Numbered from the stretch's first letter, positions 24,240-33,385 are shown. The stretch: DNA of 35,561 nucleotides from Bacteroidaceae bacterium (GCA_017536695.1 JAFXGX010000004.1:1-35561), one strand, 5' to 3'. Translations and numbers: made by a program. Notes: generated by a model not told the origin, from the letters alone.

Positions 24240-24935
24240 TTATTTTGATAGCAAAGGGACATTTAGAGCGTATCTAAAGGTCTCTATTAATCGTTTTCTC
24301 GCAGTTCTATATTTGACCATTTCAAATTCAGCAAAAATATCAAAACATTTAATGGCTCTCTCTTTCTCTGATAGTGCCAAATCTCTCACAACCTCAATTG
24401 CCTGATTAAGCAGTCCCAGAAATTCGAGGCAGATATTTAGAATTTCCTCATATTGATCAAGAGAAAAGAAAAATTCATTTGATGTAAACCAATTATCTGT
24501 TTCTAAAAGGTAATCCCGCATTTCAAATACTATCTCACTATAATTAACTATACAGCCTTTAGGGCAATCAGGCTTACAGGGTTTTTCAAAATCCACATTA
24601 TCTTTGCAATCGTAATCTTTGTATGCAGCCAGTTTTGTACTATATTCTTCTATCTTTTGCATCCTTATACAAGCTTCCTTAAATATGGACATACGCTCTG
24701 AGAATACATTCCCATAAGAGATTTTTAAGACCTCAATTCGTGAATCGAGTATAGATTTGTATGCTGCAAGATCTTTGTCCAATTGCGCTTGGTACTTTTT
24801 ATTTCTACGAGCAAACCATTCATCAATAAGGTTTCTGCCAAATATCCTTGCAATGGCAAAAACGATAGCTGTAAGTCCAGTTATTCCACCAAATACAACA
24901 GAGACCCATTCAAATATAATCTTCCAGTTCTCCAT
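24240..24935 (-). CDS. Membrane-anchored coiled-coil protein of unknown function
   Basis: The protein has 231 residues. A single N-terminal membrane helix (about 9-33, WVSVVFGGITGLTAIVFAIA) is followed by a basic stretch (RRNKK) and a helical, heptad-like region (about 48-110). The rest is helical with a cysteine cluster at about 123-139 (C-K-DNVDFEKPCKPDCPKGC; three of four Cys closely spaced). The positive-inside pattern puts the long C-terminal part in the cytoplasm. No family is recognised. It is separated by only about 20 nt from both the HEPN gene and the UPF0489 gene, which suggests a membrane sensor or anchor for that cluster. Confidence 0.7.
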   Translation of the reverse strand: MENWKIIFEWVSVVFGGITGLTAIVFAIARIFGRNLIDEWFARRNKKYQAQLDKDLAAYKSILDSRIEVLKISYGNVFSERMSIFKEACIRMQKIEEYSTKLAAYKDYDCKDNVDFEKPCKPDCPKGCIVNYSEIVFEMRDYLLETDNWFTSNEFFFSLDQYEEILNICLEFLGLLNQAIEVVRDLALSEKERAIKCFDIFAEFEMVKYRTARKRLIETFRYALNVPLLSK

Positions 24936-24954
24936 ATTCTAAAATATTAATTCC

Positions 24955-26835
24955 TCATACGCCTTTCAATCTCTTTATCTCGGATGAAATATTGCTTTCA
25001 AGTATTTGATACTCTGAATATATCTTCAGCAATGTATTACCTATATCCATTCCATGCTTATTGTAATGATATCTCACGGCTTGAATTAGAGAACCACTTA
25101 TAAATTGAGCTTTGTATGCGTATAGTTTAATTATAAATTCAGGACATACAGCATTATGAACAATCATATTCCTCAATCTATAAATCAAAGTCACATCATC
25201 AGATACTAAACTCTTGAAATCTATAATACATTTCTTATCCTCATAAAAGGATTGAAGAGCTATTAGTTCTCGCTTAAATATTTCATCATTAATTTCTGCT
25301 ATTAGTCTCGGTAGTTCTACAAAGAATTTTGACAACTCAATTTTGTCTCCTGGCTGTATATTTAATTTAGCGGACTCTATTGTTTTAGAAGTAAACCCAT
25401 AGTAATTATTAAATTGTTGTGTAGTCATAACTAAGTGAGTATATATGTTATTAGCATACGAATAAAATCTATTTCTAGCCATAACACTTGAGCAAATCTC
25501 CTTTGCAACATTAATAATACTACTGTCTTTGGGATTAATATTTATTCTAATAGAATTTGATACTTTAAGAATACTCTCTAAAGCGACCCAACTATATAAA
25601 AGTTTGTCTTCGAATTTAGTCGCACATTTTGCTTTTCTATACCAATGTGTCGACTTGCTAATCTTTTTAAAAGTATTGTTTGATATATCACTATTTTCTG
25701 TAAACTCTTTAAGCCAATCGTTTATATCATCACCATATGGAGTAAGGTCAAACGCCATTAAATCTCTGTATTGTCGCATATGATCAACATCATCCTCTAC
25801 AGAATGGTGAGAACCACACACTTGGTCATCAACTACTATAGCTGCAAATTGCTTACTGACAGAAAGTTTATCTTTGCTTCTAATATTAAACGATAGATAA
25901 TCCAACAAACTTTCAACTCTTTGTCTTGCGTAATTTATTGATGTGTTTAAGAATCTATGTTTAACTGTTACTGCGATATTAACATATTGAGAAGAGTCTG
26001 GTTTTTCGATTTCATTTAGACTATCTTTGGGCAAATAAGCTGCTTTATCAATAGAGTATAGGTGCACATCGTGAAAATGGTAACTAATACTACCTTTAAC
26101 ACCTAATAATCTTAGAATAACATATCCATCCTTTGCCTCTTTATGAAAGTGTGTCAATATATTGCTAATATACTCTTTTGCACTGCGGGACTTATATCTG
26201 ACGCTTACTGCTTTATGATATTCTTCTTCTGACACAAAGTCCTTTCGTTGTAATTCATAAAACGAGTCTTCGCAAATAATCACATTACAACCCTCTGCCA
26301 TCACGACAGTATCTTCCTTAATCAAAGAGGAAACATCCTCAATGTTCATACCTAAGCATACAAATTCTTGAATAAATAGGTCGGTATACAGACATATCTC
26401 ATTTTTTATATTTTCGTTTAGTTTCTGTTCGATTTCGAGAACGCATTGTAATTTATCTACTATCTGGTTCAGATAATGATGTTCATTCATTGATAACAAT
26501 ATCTTCTCTAAAATCGTTTTCACAACTAGAGGAGAGTTATCCCAATTCTTTAATGCTACACCTGTTTCAACTTTATAAAGTTCCGAAAAAGCGCAATCCA
26601 GCTTTAGAATACGCCCTAGCAACTCTTTAAATAGACTTCTATTATCCTTATTGGCAAAATCATTATGCTCGATTTCGGAGATAATCTCTGATAGTAAGAA
26701 GTGAGGGCTATTTAATTGGATTCCATAGTCATCCAAATCGCATAGTTCTTTTATGCGATGATCCCAATATTTCAACCAGAACTTTAGCGGTGTGTCAGTT
26801 GGATAGTCCAATATTTCCTTTATCCTATCATTCAT
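24955..26835 (-). CDS. Large HEPN-domain protein (ApeA-like C-terminus)
   Basis: ATG 26835 (MNDRIKEILD) was taken; the track start two codons earlier is GTG. The protein has 626 residues. The first 380 residues match nothing I recognise and are mixed alpha/beta. The C-terminal part is helical. LLYSWVALESILKVSNS begins the HEPN bundle, and YRLRNMIVHNA carries the R-N-x3-H motif (R555, N556, H560) of HEPN ribonucleases. The AlEs...RNxxxH pairing is the pattern of Apea-like HEPN defence proteins, where the N-terminal part senses and HEPN cuts RNA. Infection-triggered RNA cleavage is therefore the likely role, by inference. It is the first gene of the cluster with the membrane coiled-coil, UPF0489 and AlbA genes. 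Confidence 0.72.
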   Translation of the reverse strand: MNDRIKEILDYPTDTPLKFWLKYWDHRIKELCDLDDYGIQLNSPHFLLSEIISEIEHNDFANKDNRSLFKELLGRILKLDCAFSELYKVETGVALKNWDNSPLVVKTILEKILLSMNEHHYLNQIVDKLQCVLEIEQKLNENIKNEICLYTDLFIQEFVCLGMNIEDVSSLIKEDTVVMAEGCNVIICEDSFYELQRKDFVSEEEYHKAVSVRYKSRSAKEYISNILTHFHKEAKDGYVILRLLGVKGSISYHFHDVHLYSIDKAAYLPKDSLNEIEKPDSSQYVNIAVTVKHRFLNTSINYARQRVESLLDYLSFNIRSKDKLSVSKQFAAIVVDDQVCGSHHSVEDDVDHMRQYRDLMAFDLTPYGDDINDWLKEFTENSDISNNTFKKISKSTHWYRKAKCATKFEDKLLYSWVALESILKVSNSIRININPKDSSIINVAKEICSSVMARNRFYSYANNIYTHLVMTTQQFNNYYGFTSKTIESAKLNIQPGDKIELSKFFVELPRLIAEINDEIFKRELIALQSFYEDKKCIIDFKSLVSDDVTLIYRLRNMIVHNAVCPEFIIKLYAYKAQFISGSLIQAVRYHYNKHGMDIGNTLLKIYSEYQILESNISSEIKRLKGV

Positions 26836-26927
26836 ATACACAACTGTGTTTTCATATTTCTAGATAATGGGGGCTCTATATTTTCAATGAGATCTATAAA
26901 CGGTTGTTCTCACGTTTGGGCACACAT

Positions 26928-27437
26928 TTAATGTAATAGACGATGTTTGCTTGAGTCTTCTGTCCAATACAGATACTCTAAAACATTCTTTAATTTCGCA
27001 CCCTTTTTCTTGTCAACATTGGCAATTATCAATAGCTGGATAATCATCTTTATTGTTGTTTCAGGGACTTCATGTCCAAACGTAATTGTCTTGCCATTAT
27101 TCATCTCCGATAAAGGTGTTTTTGTACGAATATCTGTTGCTTCGTATCCATATGCGCTATATTGCCCTTTTCTAGTGCGTTTATATTTCCATGTATAAAT
27201 ATAAGAGTCACCGAAAGCGCCCTCAGTATATTCTGATATAAAGTTCTTTACCTTATAACATATAACTATTTTACGAATAGCATATATGAGTACCAATATA
27301 CCTAAGGATATACACAACCAAATCCACAAAGGTAAGGGGAATTCCCACACAAAAGATTCAGTTATTGCATATATTATTCCTGAAGCTATTAGGCTACTTA
27401 TAACACCTATTATAATTCCTTTAAATGTATCGTTCAT
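26928..27437 (-). CDS. Two-TM membrane protein at the end of the restriction-like operon
   Basis: The frame is open back into the helicase/methyltransferase gene. ATG 27437 (MNDTFKGIII) is preferred because it lies past that gene's stop and starts directly at a membrane helix; ATG 27470 is the alternative. From 27437 the protein has 169 residues. The two hydrophobic helices are at about 5-25 (GIIIGVISSLIASGIIYAIT) and 35-57 (PLWIWLCISLGILVLIYAIR). A soluble domain of about 110 residues follows, with KTITFGHEVPETTIKMIIQL and a final EYLYWTEDSSKH. No family is recognised. It sits 40 nt behind the helicase gene on the same strand, so it may be an accessory of that system, or the first gene of the HEPN cluster 92 nt further on. 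Confidence 0.6.
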   Translation of the reverse strand: MNDTFKGIIIGVISSLIASGIIYAITESFVWEFPLPLWIWLCISLGILVLIYAIRKIVICYKVKNFISEYTEGAFGDSYIYTWKYKRTRKGQYSAYGYEATDIRTKTPLSEMNNGKTITFGHEVPETTIKMIIQLLIIANVDKKKGAKLKNVLEYLYWTEDSSKHRLLH

Positions 27438-27477
27438 ATTTTTGTTCTTTTTTGCATAAGACAAATACATTTCATCT

Positions 27478-30400
27478 TTACTCCATTGGTTTGATTTTGG
27501 ATTCGATGAAGGATATTTCCGATTCATCAAGTCCATATTTAGCGTAGAGTTGCTGGTCTATCTCTGCAACTGACTTACTCCAATCAATGTTTGATTCGCT
27601 TGTAAAGTTCTGTAATGGAACAAGTCTCCAAACCTCTTTACTATTATCTTGTGTAGCTTTTAATATTCCCAACATAACACGAGCAAACTTACTCTTAATG
27701 TATTTGAGACAAGCTTCAGCCTCATTGACATTGTCAAATGATCCAATACTAATAAACGATTGGGTATAGCCGATTAACGGCTCGCCGATTAACGGCGTAG
27801 ACAACACCTCTCCTAATGCTCCTGATCCATTGCTTTTAGGAACAAGAACCTTATATTTCATTAGATTCTGATGAGACTCAATGTATTGAGGCGAAATATA
27901 TTTGTATGTTCTTATATTTTTAACTAATCCGAGGATGCAAAGGTCTTCGTTACTACTCCTTGTATCCTTAAAAATCTCTTTAAAATCAAATATTGAGGTT
28001 GTTAATCGTTTCTCTTTACCATCGCTACCTATGCGGTCTTTTAGATATGGAAAATCTTTGTATAGTTCTCCTAAAATAAATTTATTTTGAGGATAAATTA
28101 TATTATTCAAGGTACCAATAGTGCGAGCAGACACTTTTCTAATGATAGAATTTAATTCATCAAAAGCAGTGAATGTTCCAACGCTTCCAAAATCTTCAAC
28201 AGCATTTCTGAATGTAACGGCAACTCCCCCCTTTATATCCACATTTGGGAAGACATCTGTACTTTTAGGCTTATACCATATAACCTTAAAATGTGGATCA
28301 TTCAGAACTCGGTTATTCCATTCTGCAGGGGTTTTGCCAGCATTGAATAAAAATCGTGCTGGAGTAATAAATGAAACCTTGTCGCAAATCTGGAATGCAA
28401 CATCCATAAACAAGTGATAGATTGGAGTGTCACTTGTTCGGTCTGTTGTTATTTGGTAAGGTGGATTACCTACTATTGCTGTAAATTTCATATCGTTATC
28501 TTCGTTTGCTTTCCAATAATTCTTTCCCTGCTTCATTTGAGAGACAAATTTAGCAGTCTTATGTGATATTTGATTGATTAAATCCTCATAGTAACGAGTA
28601 TTTACCTTCACGGGGCGGAAGCCTCGCAATGTTCTGCGAGTGATGCTCTTTGCCATCTGCGTTTTGCAGAGAACAAAGATATTTTCACACAGTACCGCAT
28701 CCCAAACTTTGAGGTGGCGTTCTGGTGTATCCTCCATAGTATCTGATGCATCGAGTTTGTCCGATAATCGAGTGCGATATATGGAGTACGCCATATAGAG
28801 CGGATAGAGACCCGATTTGGAGTTAATCTCCAGAATACGGGCATCGGAGGCGAAAACCTCGCGGGTAACATCGCCATTATCAACAAAACGAGGCTCTACA
28901 ATCTGTTTCTCTTTTGTTTCATCGTAGAACACCCAGCCGCCCAAGCAATCGCCCAGGTGCATATTGACAACACGCCAAGGAGTCAAGACGGTCTCCTTAT
29001 CTGGATTGCGGAAGGTGTTGAAGATTGCTGTTATACGCTCAATGCGGTCTTCTATATCGAGAGCATCAGCCGCCTTTGCCATAGCGCGGATGCGCTTACC
29101 TGCGGAGCAGAATACTTCTGGGTCGTAATACTTCTTAAACTGCTCAAATATTTCTTTTGTTACACCTTTTGGCATAAACTCATCCCAAGAGCCGTCATCT
29201 ATAAGTGAGGTAAAGTTGTCGAGGGTAATTTCCTTGCTCTCGTCAGTCAAATCAGCACCATATATCATCAACGGCATACGGATAGAGATGCCGCGAAGAA
29301 TCGAAACAGCTGTATCGCGATTCTTACGCTTCTCCGCCTTCTCTTCAAGCAGACGCTTTTCCTCCTCTGTTAACTCTTTCTTTTTACGCTTCTTCTCCTC
29401 AGCCTTCTCTAATTGTTCGTGTTCCTCATTCGTAAAGCCTTGGTTGTTAATATCTATCTCGCCACTCTTAGGCATAGCCTTGGTAGAGCCGATAATCTTT
29501 TTTAGTTTTGCGAACTCTTGTAACTCAAGAGAGTCGAGGCGCATCAAATCATCATTATATAGATAACCATCCTCAAAACCATTACGGACAACACGCTCAA
29601 CATACACTTTCTTTAACTGCTGAAGCATATTTGGCACATCGTAGGATATCATCTTAGAGCCTTCGTATGCGATAATCGGACAGAAGTTGATAAAGTCGCC
29701 CACAGCTTTGCGATCATCGCTCGTAGTCTTACCTGCCTTCGCTGAAATCTTGGCAGTTTCTGCAATAACCTTTAATGTGCGGTCAGGTGCAAAGTCAAAA
29801 ACAAAACACTCTTCTTTTACCTTACCACCAATAGTAGCAGGAGTTTGAACGCGGAAAATAGTCTGCATATAGCTTGAAGCCGCAGTGCTAAACGAGCCTG
29901 CAAGCATAAAGACTGCTGTCCACGCTTTTACACTCACGCCCGTTGTCAAGCGACCACAAGAGAGAGTAATCGTATATGTTTCCTCTGGCTTATTGCCGAT
30001 AGCCTTATTTACAAGTTCGAGAGCATCATCTCGCTCCTGGTCTTCATCACCCTCTCCAGCAACATTTACCACCTGGAATTGGCTAAATACAGCGTGAGAC
30101 TGCAACATCGCGCTCAATGCCTTTGCTGCTTTTACGCCAGGCACAATCCAAAGCGAATGGCGGAAGTTGTCGCGGTACTCCTCTGTAGAATATGGATAAT
30201 TGCTGTCTGCATCCTTTTTGCAAATCAAATTAAGAAACGATTCAACATCCCTCTTATGAACAAACTCGCCAGTTTCATCTACGCGGAAAAACTCTCGGAA
30301 GTTGAACGCCAACTCTGAGTCTCCATAGCCGTCTAAAAGTTTATTGAGATCGTAAGTATAGATGTTAAGACGAGGCAGACCTGCGTATGGGTTAGGATCG

Positions 30401-31455
30401 CCAAAGTGTGTCAAATCCCACTCTGCTTTGGCGCGTTGCTCCATCACATAGTCCCAAGTGTATATTTCGTCCTCCTTGTAGTCATCAAACAGATTGAATG
30501 GTGTACCTGACAAACGAAGTATCTTTGTTTGAGTCTTGGTTAGTTCCTTCATTACCGCCTCACCAAGTTCTGTTTTCGTTCCTTCGTGTGCCTCATCAAC
30601 AATAATTAAGTCCCAAGGCGTTGCAAATACTTGGTCATTCTTGTCGAAGTTGCCACCAACAAGCGATGAGCCACGCAAATCCTGCATTGAGGCAAAATAG
30701 ACATAGTGAATTCCCTCTTTTGCAACAAGACGCTCCAATGATGTATGACTCTCGCCATTATTCTTCGAGCCATAACGATACTTTGGAGTGTCGTAGAATA
30801 TCTTGGTAAAGTCCTCAAACCAACCTGCATCGACAACGGGGCGGTGCGTAAGGATAAGGGTACGGGCAAAGTCCATCTCCTTGACGACCTGCAAGCCAGA
30901 GAGGGTCTTTCCAAAACGCATCTTTGCGTTCCAAAGCATCTGATTACTCTTCTTAAATTGCTTTTTGGTCTTATCGATGGCATCGCGCTGTTCTGGACGG
31001 AAAATAATCGGACTTCGCTCGGTACTTACCTCTTTTGCAGAGAGAGACATTCGACACTCCTTCGCTGCATGGATAGCATTCTTAACGGTCTCCAAATCTG
31101 TAATAAACCACTCGTTGGCTTTATTCTCAGTGTCAAAAACCTTCTTCTTAATACCAGAACGCTCAAGCACCTTATGCACCTCACCATCGGTTAAGCTCAT
31201 AATTGCTCCGCCACGAGTGAATATTGAGAGTTCGGTGTATAGTAACTCGTAGACAATACCAGCCGTCTGCGTGTATTGATTGATACGCTTCTTGGCTGCT
31301 ACATTCAAAAGGTGGCTCGATGGTGTTAAACCCCACAAGTTCTCCTCATCCGAAAGAGTCGCCTCTCCGACTTTAAGGCATCCTGCGTGAGCTTTATCAT
31401 TTATGCGGAAAACATAAATAAGTTTCGCTTTTAACGATGAAACAAATTTAGCCAT
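27478..31455 (-). CDS. GIY-YIG-like/SF2 helicase/adenine methyltransferase (Eco57I-type) fusion
   Basis: The protein has 1325 residues. The N-terminus (10-80; LIYVFRIND...LKVGEA...KRINQYT) looks like a GIY-YIG/T5orf172 nuclease domain. A DEAH-type SF2 helicase follows, with Walker A AKMRFGKT (177-184), DEAH (287-290), LSGTPF and a late TTGVSV...QTIFRVQTP block to about 560. A highly charged helix (about 675-715, KKRKKKELTEEEKRLLEEK) leads to the methyltransferase half with motif IV NPPYQI (997-1002) and SFITPARFLF. This is the layout of single-chain Type II/ISP-like restriction-modification enzymes, but the FTP and motif I parts are in the neighbouring 325-residue protein. It would cut and modify DNA, with the helicase translocating. 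It lies 26 nt behind that partner. Confidence 0.82.
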   Translation of the reverse strand: MAKFVSSLKAKLIYVFRINDKAHAGCLKVGEATLSDEENLWGLTPSSHLLNVAAKKRINQYTQTAGIVYELLYTELSIFTRGGAIMSLTDGEVHKVLERSGIKKKVFDTENKANEWFITDLETVKNAIHAAKECRMSLSAKEVSTERSPIIFRPEQRDAIDKTKKQFKKSNQMLWNAKMRFGKTLSGLQVVKEMDFARTLILTHRPVVDAGWFEDFTKIFYDTPKYRYGSKNNGESHTSLERLVAKEGIHYVYFASMQDLRGSSLVGGNFDKNDQVFATPWDLIIVDEAHEGTKTELGEAVMKELTKTQTKILRLSGTPFNLFDDYKEDEIYTWDYVMEQRAKAEWDLTHFGDPNPYAGLPRLNIYTYDLNKLLDGYGDSELAFNFREFFRVDETGEFVHKRDVESFLNLICKKDADSNYPYSTEEYRDNFRHSLWIVPGVKAAKALSAMLQSHAVFSQFQVVNVAGEGDEDQERDDALELVNKAIGNKPEETYTITLSCGRLTTGVSVKAWTAVFMLAGSFSTAASSYMQTIFRVQTPATIGGKVKEECFVFDFAPDRTLKVIAETAKISAKAGKTTSDDRKAVGDFINFCPIIAYEGSKMISYDVPNMLQQLKKVYVERVVRNGFEDGYLYNDDLMRLDSLELQEFAKLKKIIGSTKAMPKSGEIDINNQGFTNEEHEQLEKAEEKKRKKKELTEEEKRLLEEKAEKRKNRDTAVSILRGISIRMPLMIYGADLTDESKEITLDNFTSLIDDGSWDEFMPKGVTKEIFEQFKKYYDPEVFCSAGKRIRAMAKAADALDIEDRIERITAIFNTFRNPDKETVLTPWRVVNMHLGDCLGGWVFYDETKEKQIVEPRFVDNGDVTREVFASDARILEINSKSGLYPLYMAYSIYRTRLSDKLDASDTMEDTPERHLKVWDAVLCENIFVLCKTQMAKSITRRTLRGFRPVKVNTRYYEDLINQISHKTAKFVSQMKQGKNYWKANEDNDMKFTAIVGNPPYQITTDRTSDTPIYHLFMDVAFQICDKVSFITPARFLFNAGKTPAEWNNRVLNDPHFKVIWYKPKSTDVFPNVDIKGGVAVTFRNAVEDFGSVGTFTAFDELNSIIRKVSARTIGTLNNIIYPQNKFILGELYKDFPYLKDRIGSDGKEKRLTTSIFDFKEIFKDTRSSNEDLCILGLVKNIRTYKYISPQYIESHQNLMKYKVLVPKSNGSGALGEVLSTPLIGEPLIGYTQSFISIGSFDNVNEAEACLKYIKSKFARVMLGILKATQDNSKEVWRLVPLQNFTSESNIDWSKSVAEIDQQLYAKYGLDESEISFIESKIKPME

Positions 31456-31481
31456 AGGTTGTATCGTTGTTTGAATCTTTT

Positions 31482-32459
31482 CTACTTGAATAAATCAATA
31501 AAGCGAATTTTCTTGCCCAACTTGTTTGTCTGAGGATCTTTTGCTCTCCAATCCTTAATCAAGCAATAAATTCCAGTGTGATTATAGTATCCTCCATCGG
31601 CGCATCCTTTGCAAGGAGTCTTTATATCATCGCCAAACAGAGACGGGATGATAGTATCTTTACAAGAGTTTGGCACAACACCTTTAAGACCATCCATCTG
31701 CCAGATATTCCACGATACGATGTACGCTATATATTTGATAGATGCTGCTAACGGGTGTTTCCCAAACTTTAACTCATAGTTCTCAATGAAAGTGTACAGC
31801 ATAGCCTCTCGCGCAAGCAGTAGATTATCTCCTTGCCACTCAAAGCCATATATGCTCTTATAGGCTTCTTGCGCCGCAGTCAGCCACTCACCAGATGTAT
31901 GGACATTCTCATTAATTACACGCAACTTTCGATCAAGAAGTCCTATGCGTTTTTCAACGGGGATTAGTTCACCAGTGGTCGCATCGTAACGGCTGGTAAT
32001 ATATGGAGCCTCACCACATGTTATCTCCATACGGTTATCTCTTACATAGTCTTTCCAAGTTTTGCCCTCTGGGAACACAATAGACTCAGCGGTTGGAATC
32101 CATGAATGTACGCCATTCTCTTCAACTTCAACATTGAACACACCCTCGCATCCGAACCATGCATTGTCGATCAAATTATTTTGGGCATTGCATACCCAAG
32201 ACGGAGTAAATACCTCTGCCATATCTCTCGAACGAGCAGTCTGCTGAAGCCTATCCTTCAAGACACGAGGTATAATCTTATTGTTGTCGCAAACTTTCTC
32301 GTATGTAATCTCATCAGACTCAGCATAACCATCTCCCCATTGCTCATAATCTTTGGTCGCCCAAAGTATATTGCGCTGGGTAGTGTGGTCACGAAGTAAT
32401 GCATCCATAATATCCTTCGGGATGTTACCTTCAAGTATATCGACTTTCTCTTTCTTCAT
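31482..32459 (-). CDS. Restriction system 'subunit M': first half of a split adenine methyltransferase
   Basis: ATG 32459 (MKKEKVDILEGNIP) was chosen; the longer frame starts with TTG at 32474. The protein has 325 residues. It starts with IPKDIMDALLRDHTTQRNIL and carries AEVFTPSWVCNAQNNLID (FTP at 84-86), then MEITCGEAPYITSRYD (about 144-159), a motif I-like turn where the SAM loop normally is, and later NSC...PCKGCADGGY...C, possibly metal-binding. The catalytic NPPY is missing here and is supplied by the downstream 1325-residue protein. These proteins are usually annotated as 'restriction endonuclease subunit M'. The gene follows an XRE gene by 42 nt and precedes the helicase fusion by 26 nt, a clear operon. 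Confidence 0.82.
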   Translation of the reverse strand: MKKEKVDILEGNIPKDIMDALLRDHTTQRNILWATKDYEQWGDGYAESDEITYEKVCDNNKIIPRVLKDRLQQTARSRDMAEVFTPSWVCNAQNNLIDNAWFGCEGVFNVEVEENGVHSWIPTAESIVFPEGKTWKDYVRDNRMEITCGEAPYITSRYDATTGELIPVEKRIGLLDRKLRVINENVHTSGEWLTAAQEAYKSIYGFEWQGDNLLLAREAMLYTFIENYELKFGKHPLAASIKYIAYIVSWNIWQMDGLKGVVPNSCKDTIIPSLFGDDIKTPCKGCADGGYYNHTGIYCLIKDWRAKDPQTNKLGKKIRFIDLFK

Positions 32460-32501
32460 AGTTTTATGCGACAAATTTCTGTGTAAATTGATAGTCCATA
32501 G

Positions 32502-32705
32502 TCATTGTTTCGTAATGACGATTAGTTCTCTTGTATCAACATCTAATACTTTCGCAATATTCACTAGCATCTCCAAAGAGGGCTGCATCTTGTTGGAGCA
32601 CCATTTAGAAACTGTTGAGGGGTCTTTTCCTAACTGCTCGGCAAGCCATTTGCCGGTTTTCTTTTGTTCAACCAATACTACTTTTAGTCTATTTAAATCT
32701 TTCAT
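32502..32705 (-). CDS. Small XRE-family regulator (controller-protein-like)
   Basis: The protein has 67 residues and is almost entirely an HTH_3 domain: LKVVLVEQKKTGKWLAEQLG, then KDPSTVSKWCSNKMQPSLEM with recognition helix STVSKWC. It resembles the C proteins that delay restriction gene expression, and it is the first gene of the operon with subunit M and the helicase fusion. The upstream minus-strand sequence has TAAATTTG (-7-like) between TCGCA/TGCGA half-sites, which would suit autoregulation. Controller function is inferred from position. Confidence 0.82.
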   Translation of the reverse strand: MKDLNRLKVVLVEQKKTGKWLAEQLGKDPSTVSKWCSNKMQPSLEMLVNIAKVLDVDTRELIVITKQ

Positions 32706-32937
32706 TATTTACACATTTTATTGGCGTATATCGCAAATTTAGTGATAATATGCGAAACTGCGGCTCTCGTTAGCAACTTTTTTATCGGATAAATTGTAAT
32801 TTTTATAATTCAAGAATGAACATTCGGATAGTTTATATGATTATTCGGAGCATAAAACTTGTACATAAAGCGAATGTGTTTGCAATGTAAAATCATCATA
32901 TCTGCCCGACTTTGGAGGGTAGGATACCGACAGGTAG

Positions 32938-33109
32938 TTTTGGGCTGCCGAAAACATTTCGGGTGCCCCAAAACACAACTTGCTATGTTCGCTTGAACAT
33001 AAATTTCCAGTGCCTGGAAATTACCATACAGCAGTCTAAATTTTACTCAAATATCAGCATTGGTGCGTTGGTTATAACACTTATTGGTTACTTGTTTATA
33101 ACCAATAAG
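32938..33109. repeat. Cluster of three hairpins
   Basis: TTTTGGG-CTG-CCGAAA pairs with TTTCGGGTGCCCCAAAA (32938-32973). AATTTCCAG-TGC-CTGGAAATT (33002-33022) is perfect. CTTATTGGTTA and TAACCAATAAG (33080-33090, 33099-33109) are perfect around CTTGTTTA. None has a U-tract. Confidence 0.85.
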
Positions 33110-33161
33110 CAAATCAAGCAATAAAGAATGAGTGTAATCATTAGTGATTATAACAAGTAAT

Positions 33162-33225
33162 GCAATCACTCAATCTTGCAATCTGCCAGACTTGCAGTCA
33201 CACAATCTTGCAGTCTGTCAATCAC
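33162..33225. repeat. Four tandem 16-bp iteron-like repeats
   Basis: The units are GCAATCACTCAATCTT, GCAATCTGCCAGACTT, GCAGTCACACAATCTT and GCAGTCTGTCAATCAC, head to tail with no spacers. The period of 16 bp is not quite helical but is typical of direct-repeat binding sites. They lie 161 nt upstream of the first excisionase-like gene. Confidence 0.85.
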
Positions 33226-33385
33226 TCTTTCTGTAATTGGATTAGCTATTTACTTTCTAAAATACTACCAATTATGCAATCTAATGACACCTGACGACAC
33301 GTTATGTCGGGCTTGCGGAAGGTATTATCTTTTGTTTTTACTTAGCATTCGAAAAGCGAATGTTTAATGTAAAAATGAAATAGTT

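Larger units (their letters stand above)
32706..33385. promoter_or_regulatory. Regulatory region between the restriction operon and the excisionase-like genes
   Basis: No gene is supported in these 680 bp. The region contains the XRE promoter side (about 32720-32760), three strong hairpins (32938-32973, 33002-33022, 33080-33109), four 16-bp direct repeats (33162-33225) and a CATTCG-AAAAG-CGAATG palindrome (33346-33362) just before the HTH gene. The 70-codon frame at 32912-33124 runs through the hairpins and is not called. AAAGCGAATGT occurs near both ends (about 32869 and 33353). Confidence 0.6.

Noticed and set aside
32912-33124. 70-codon plus frame with a hydrophobic end
   Set aside because: It passes through all three hairpins of the regulatory block; no family recognised, no promoter or start context.
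33162-33225. Possible CRISPR array
   Set aside because: The 16-bp units touch each other without spacers, are too short and differ from one another; no cas genes in view.
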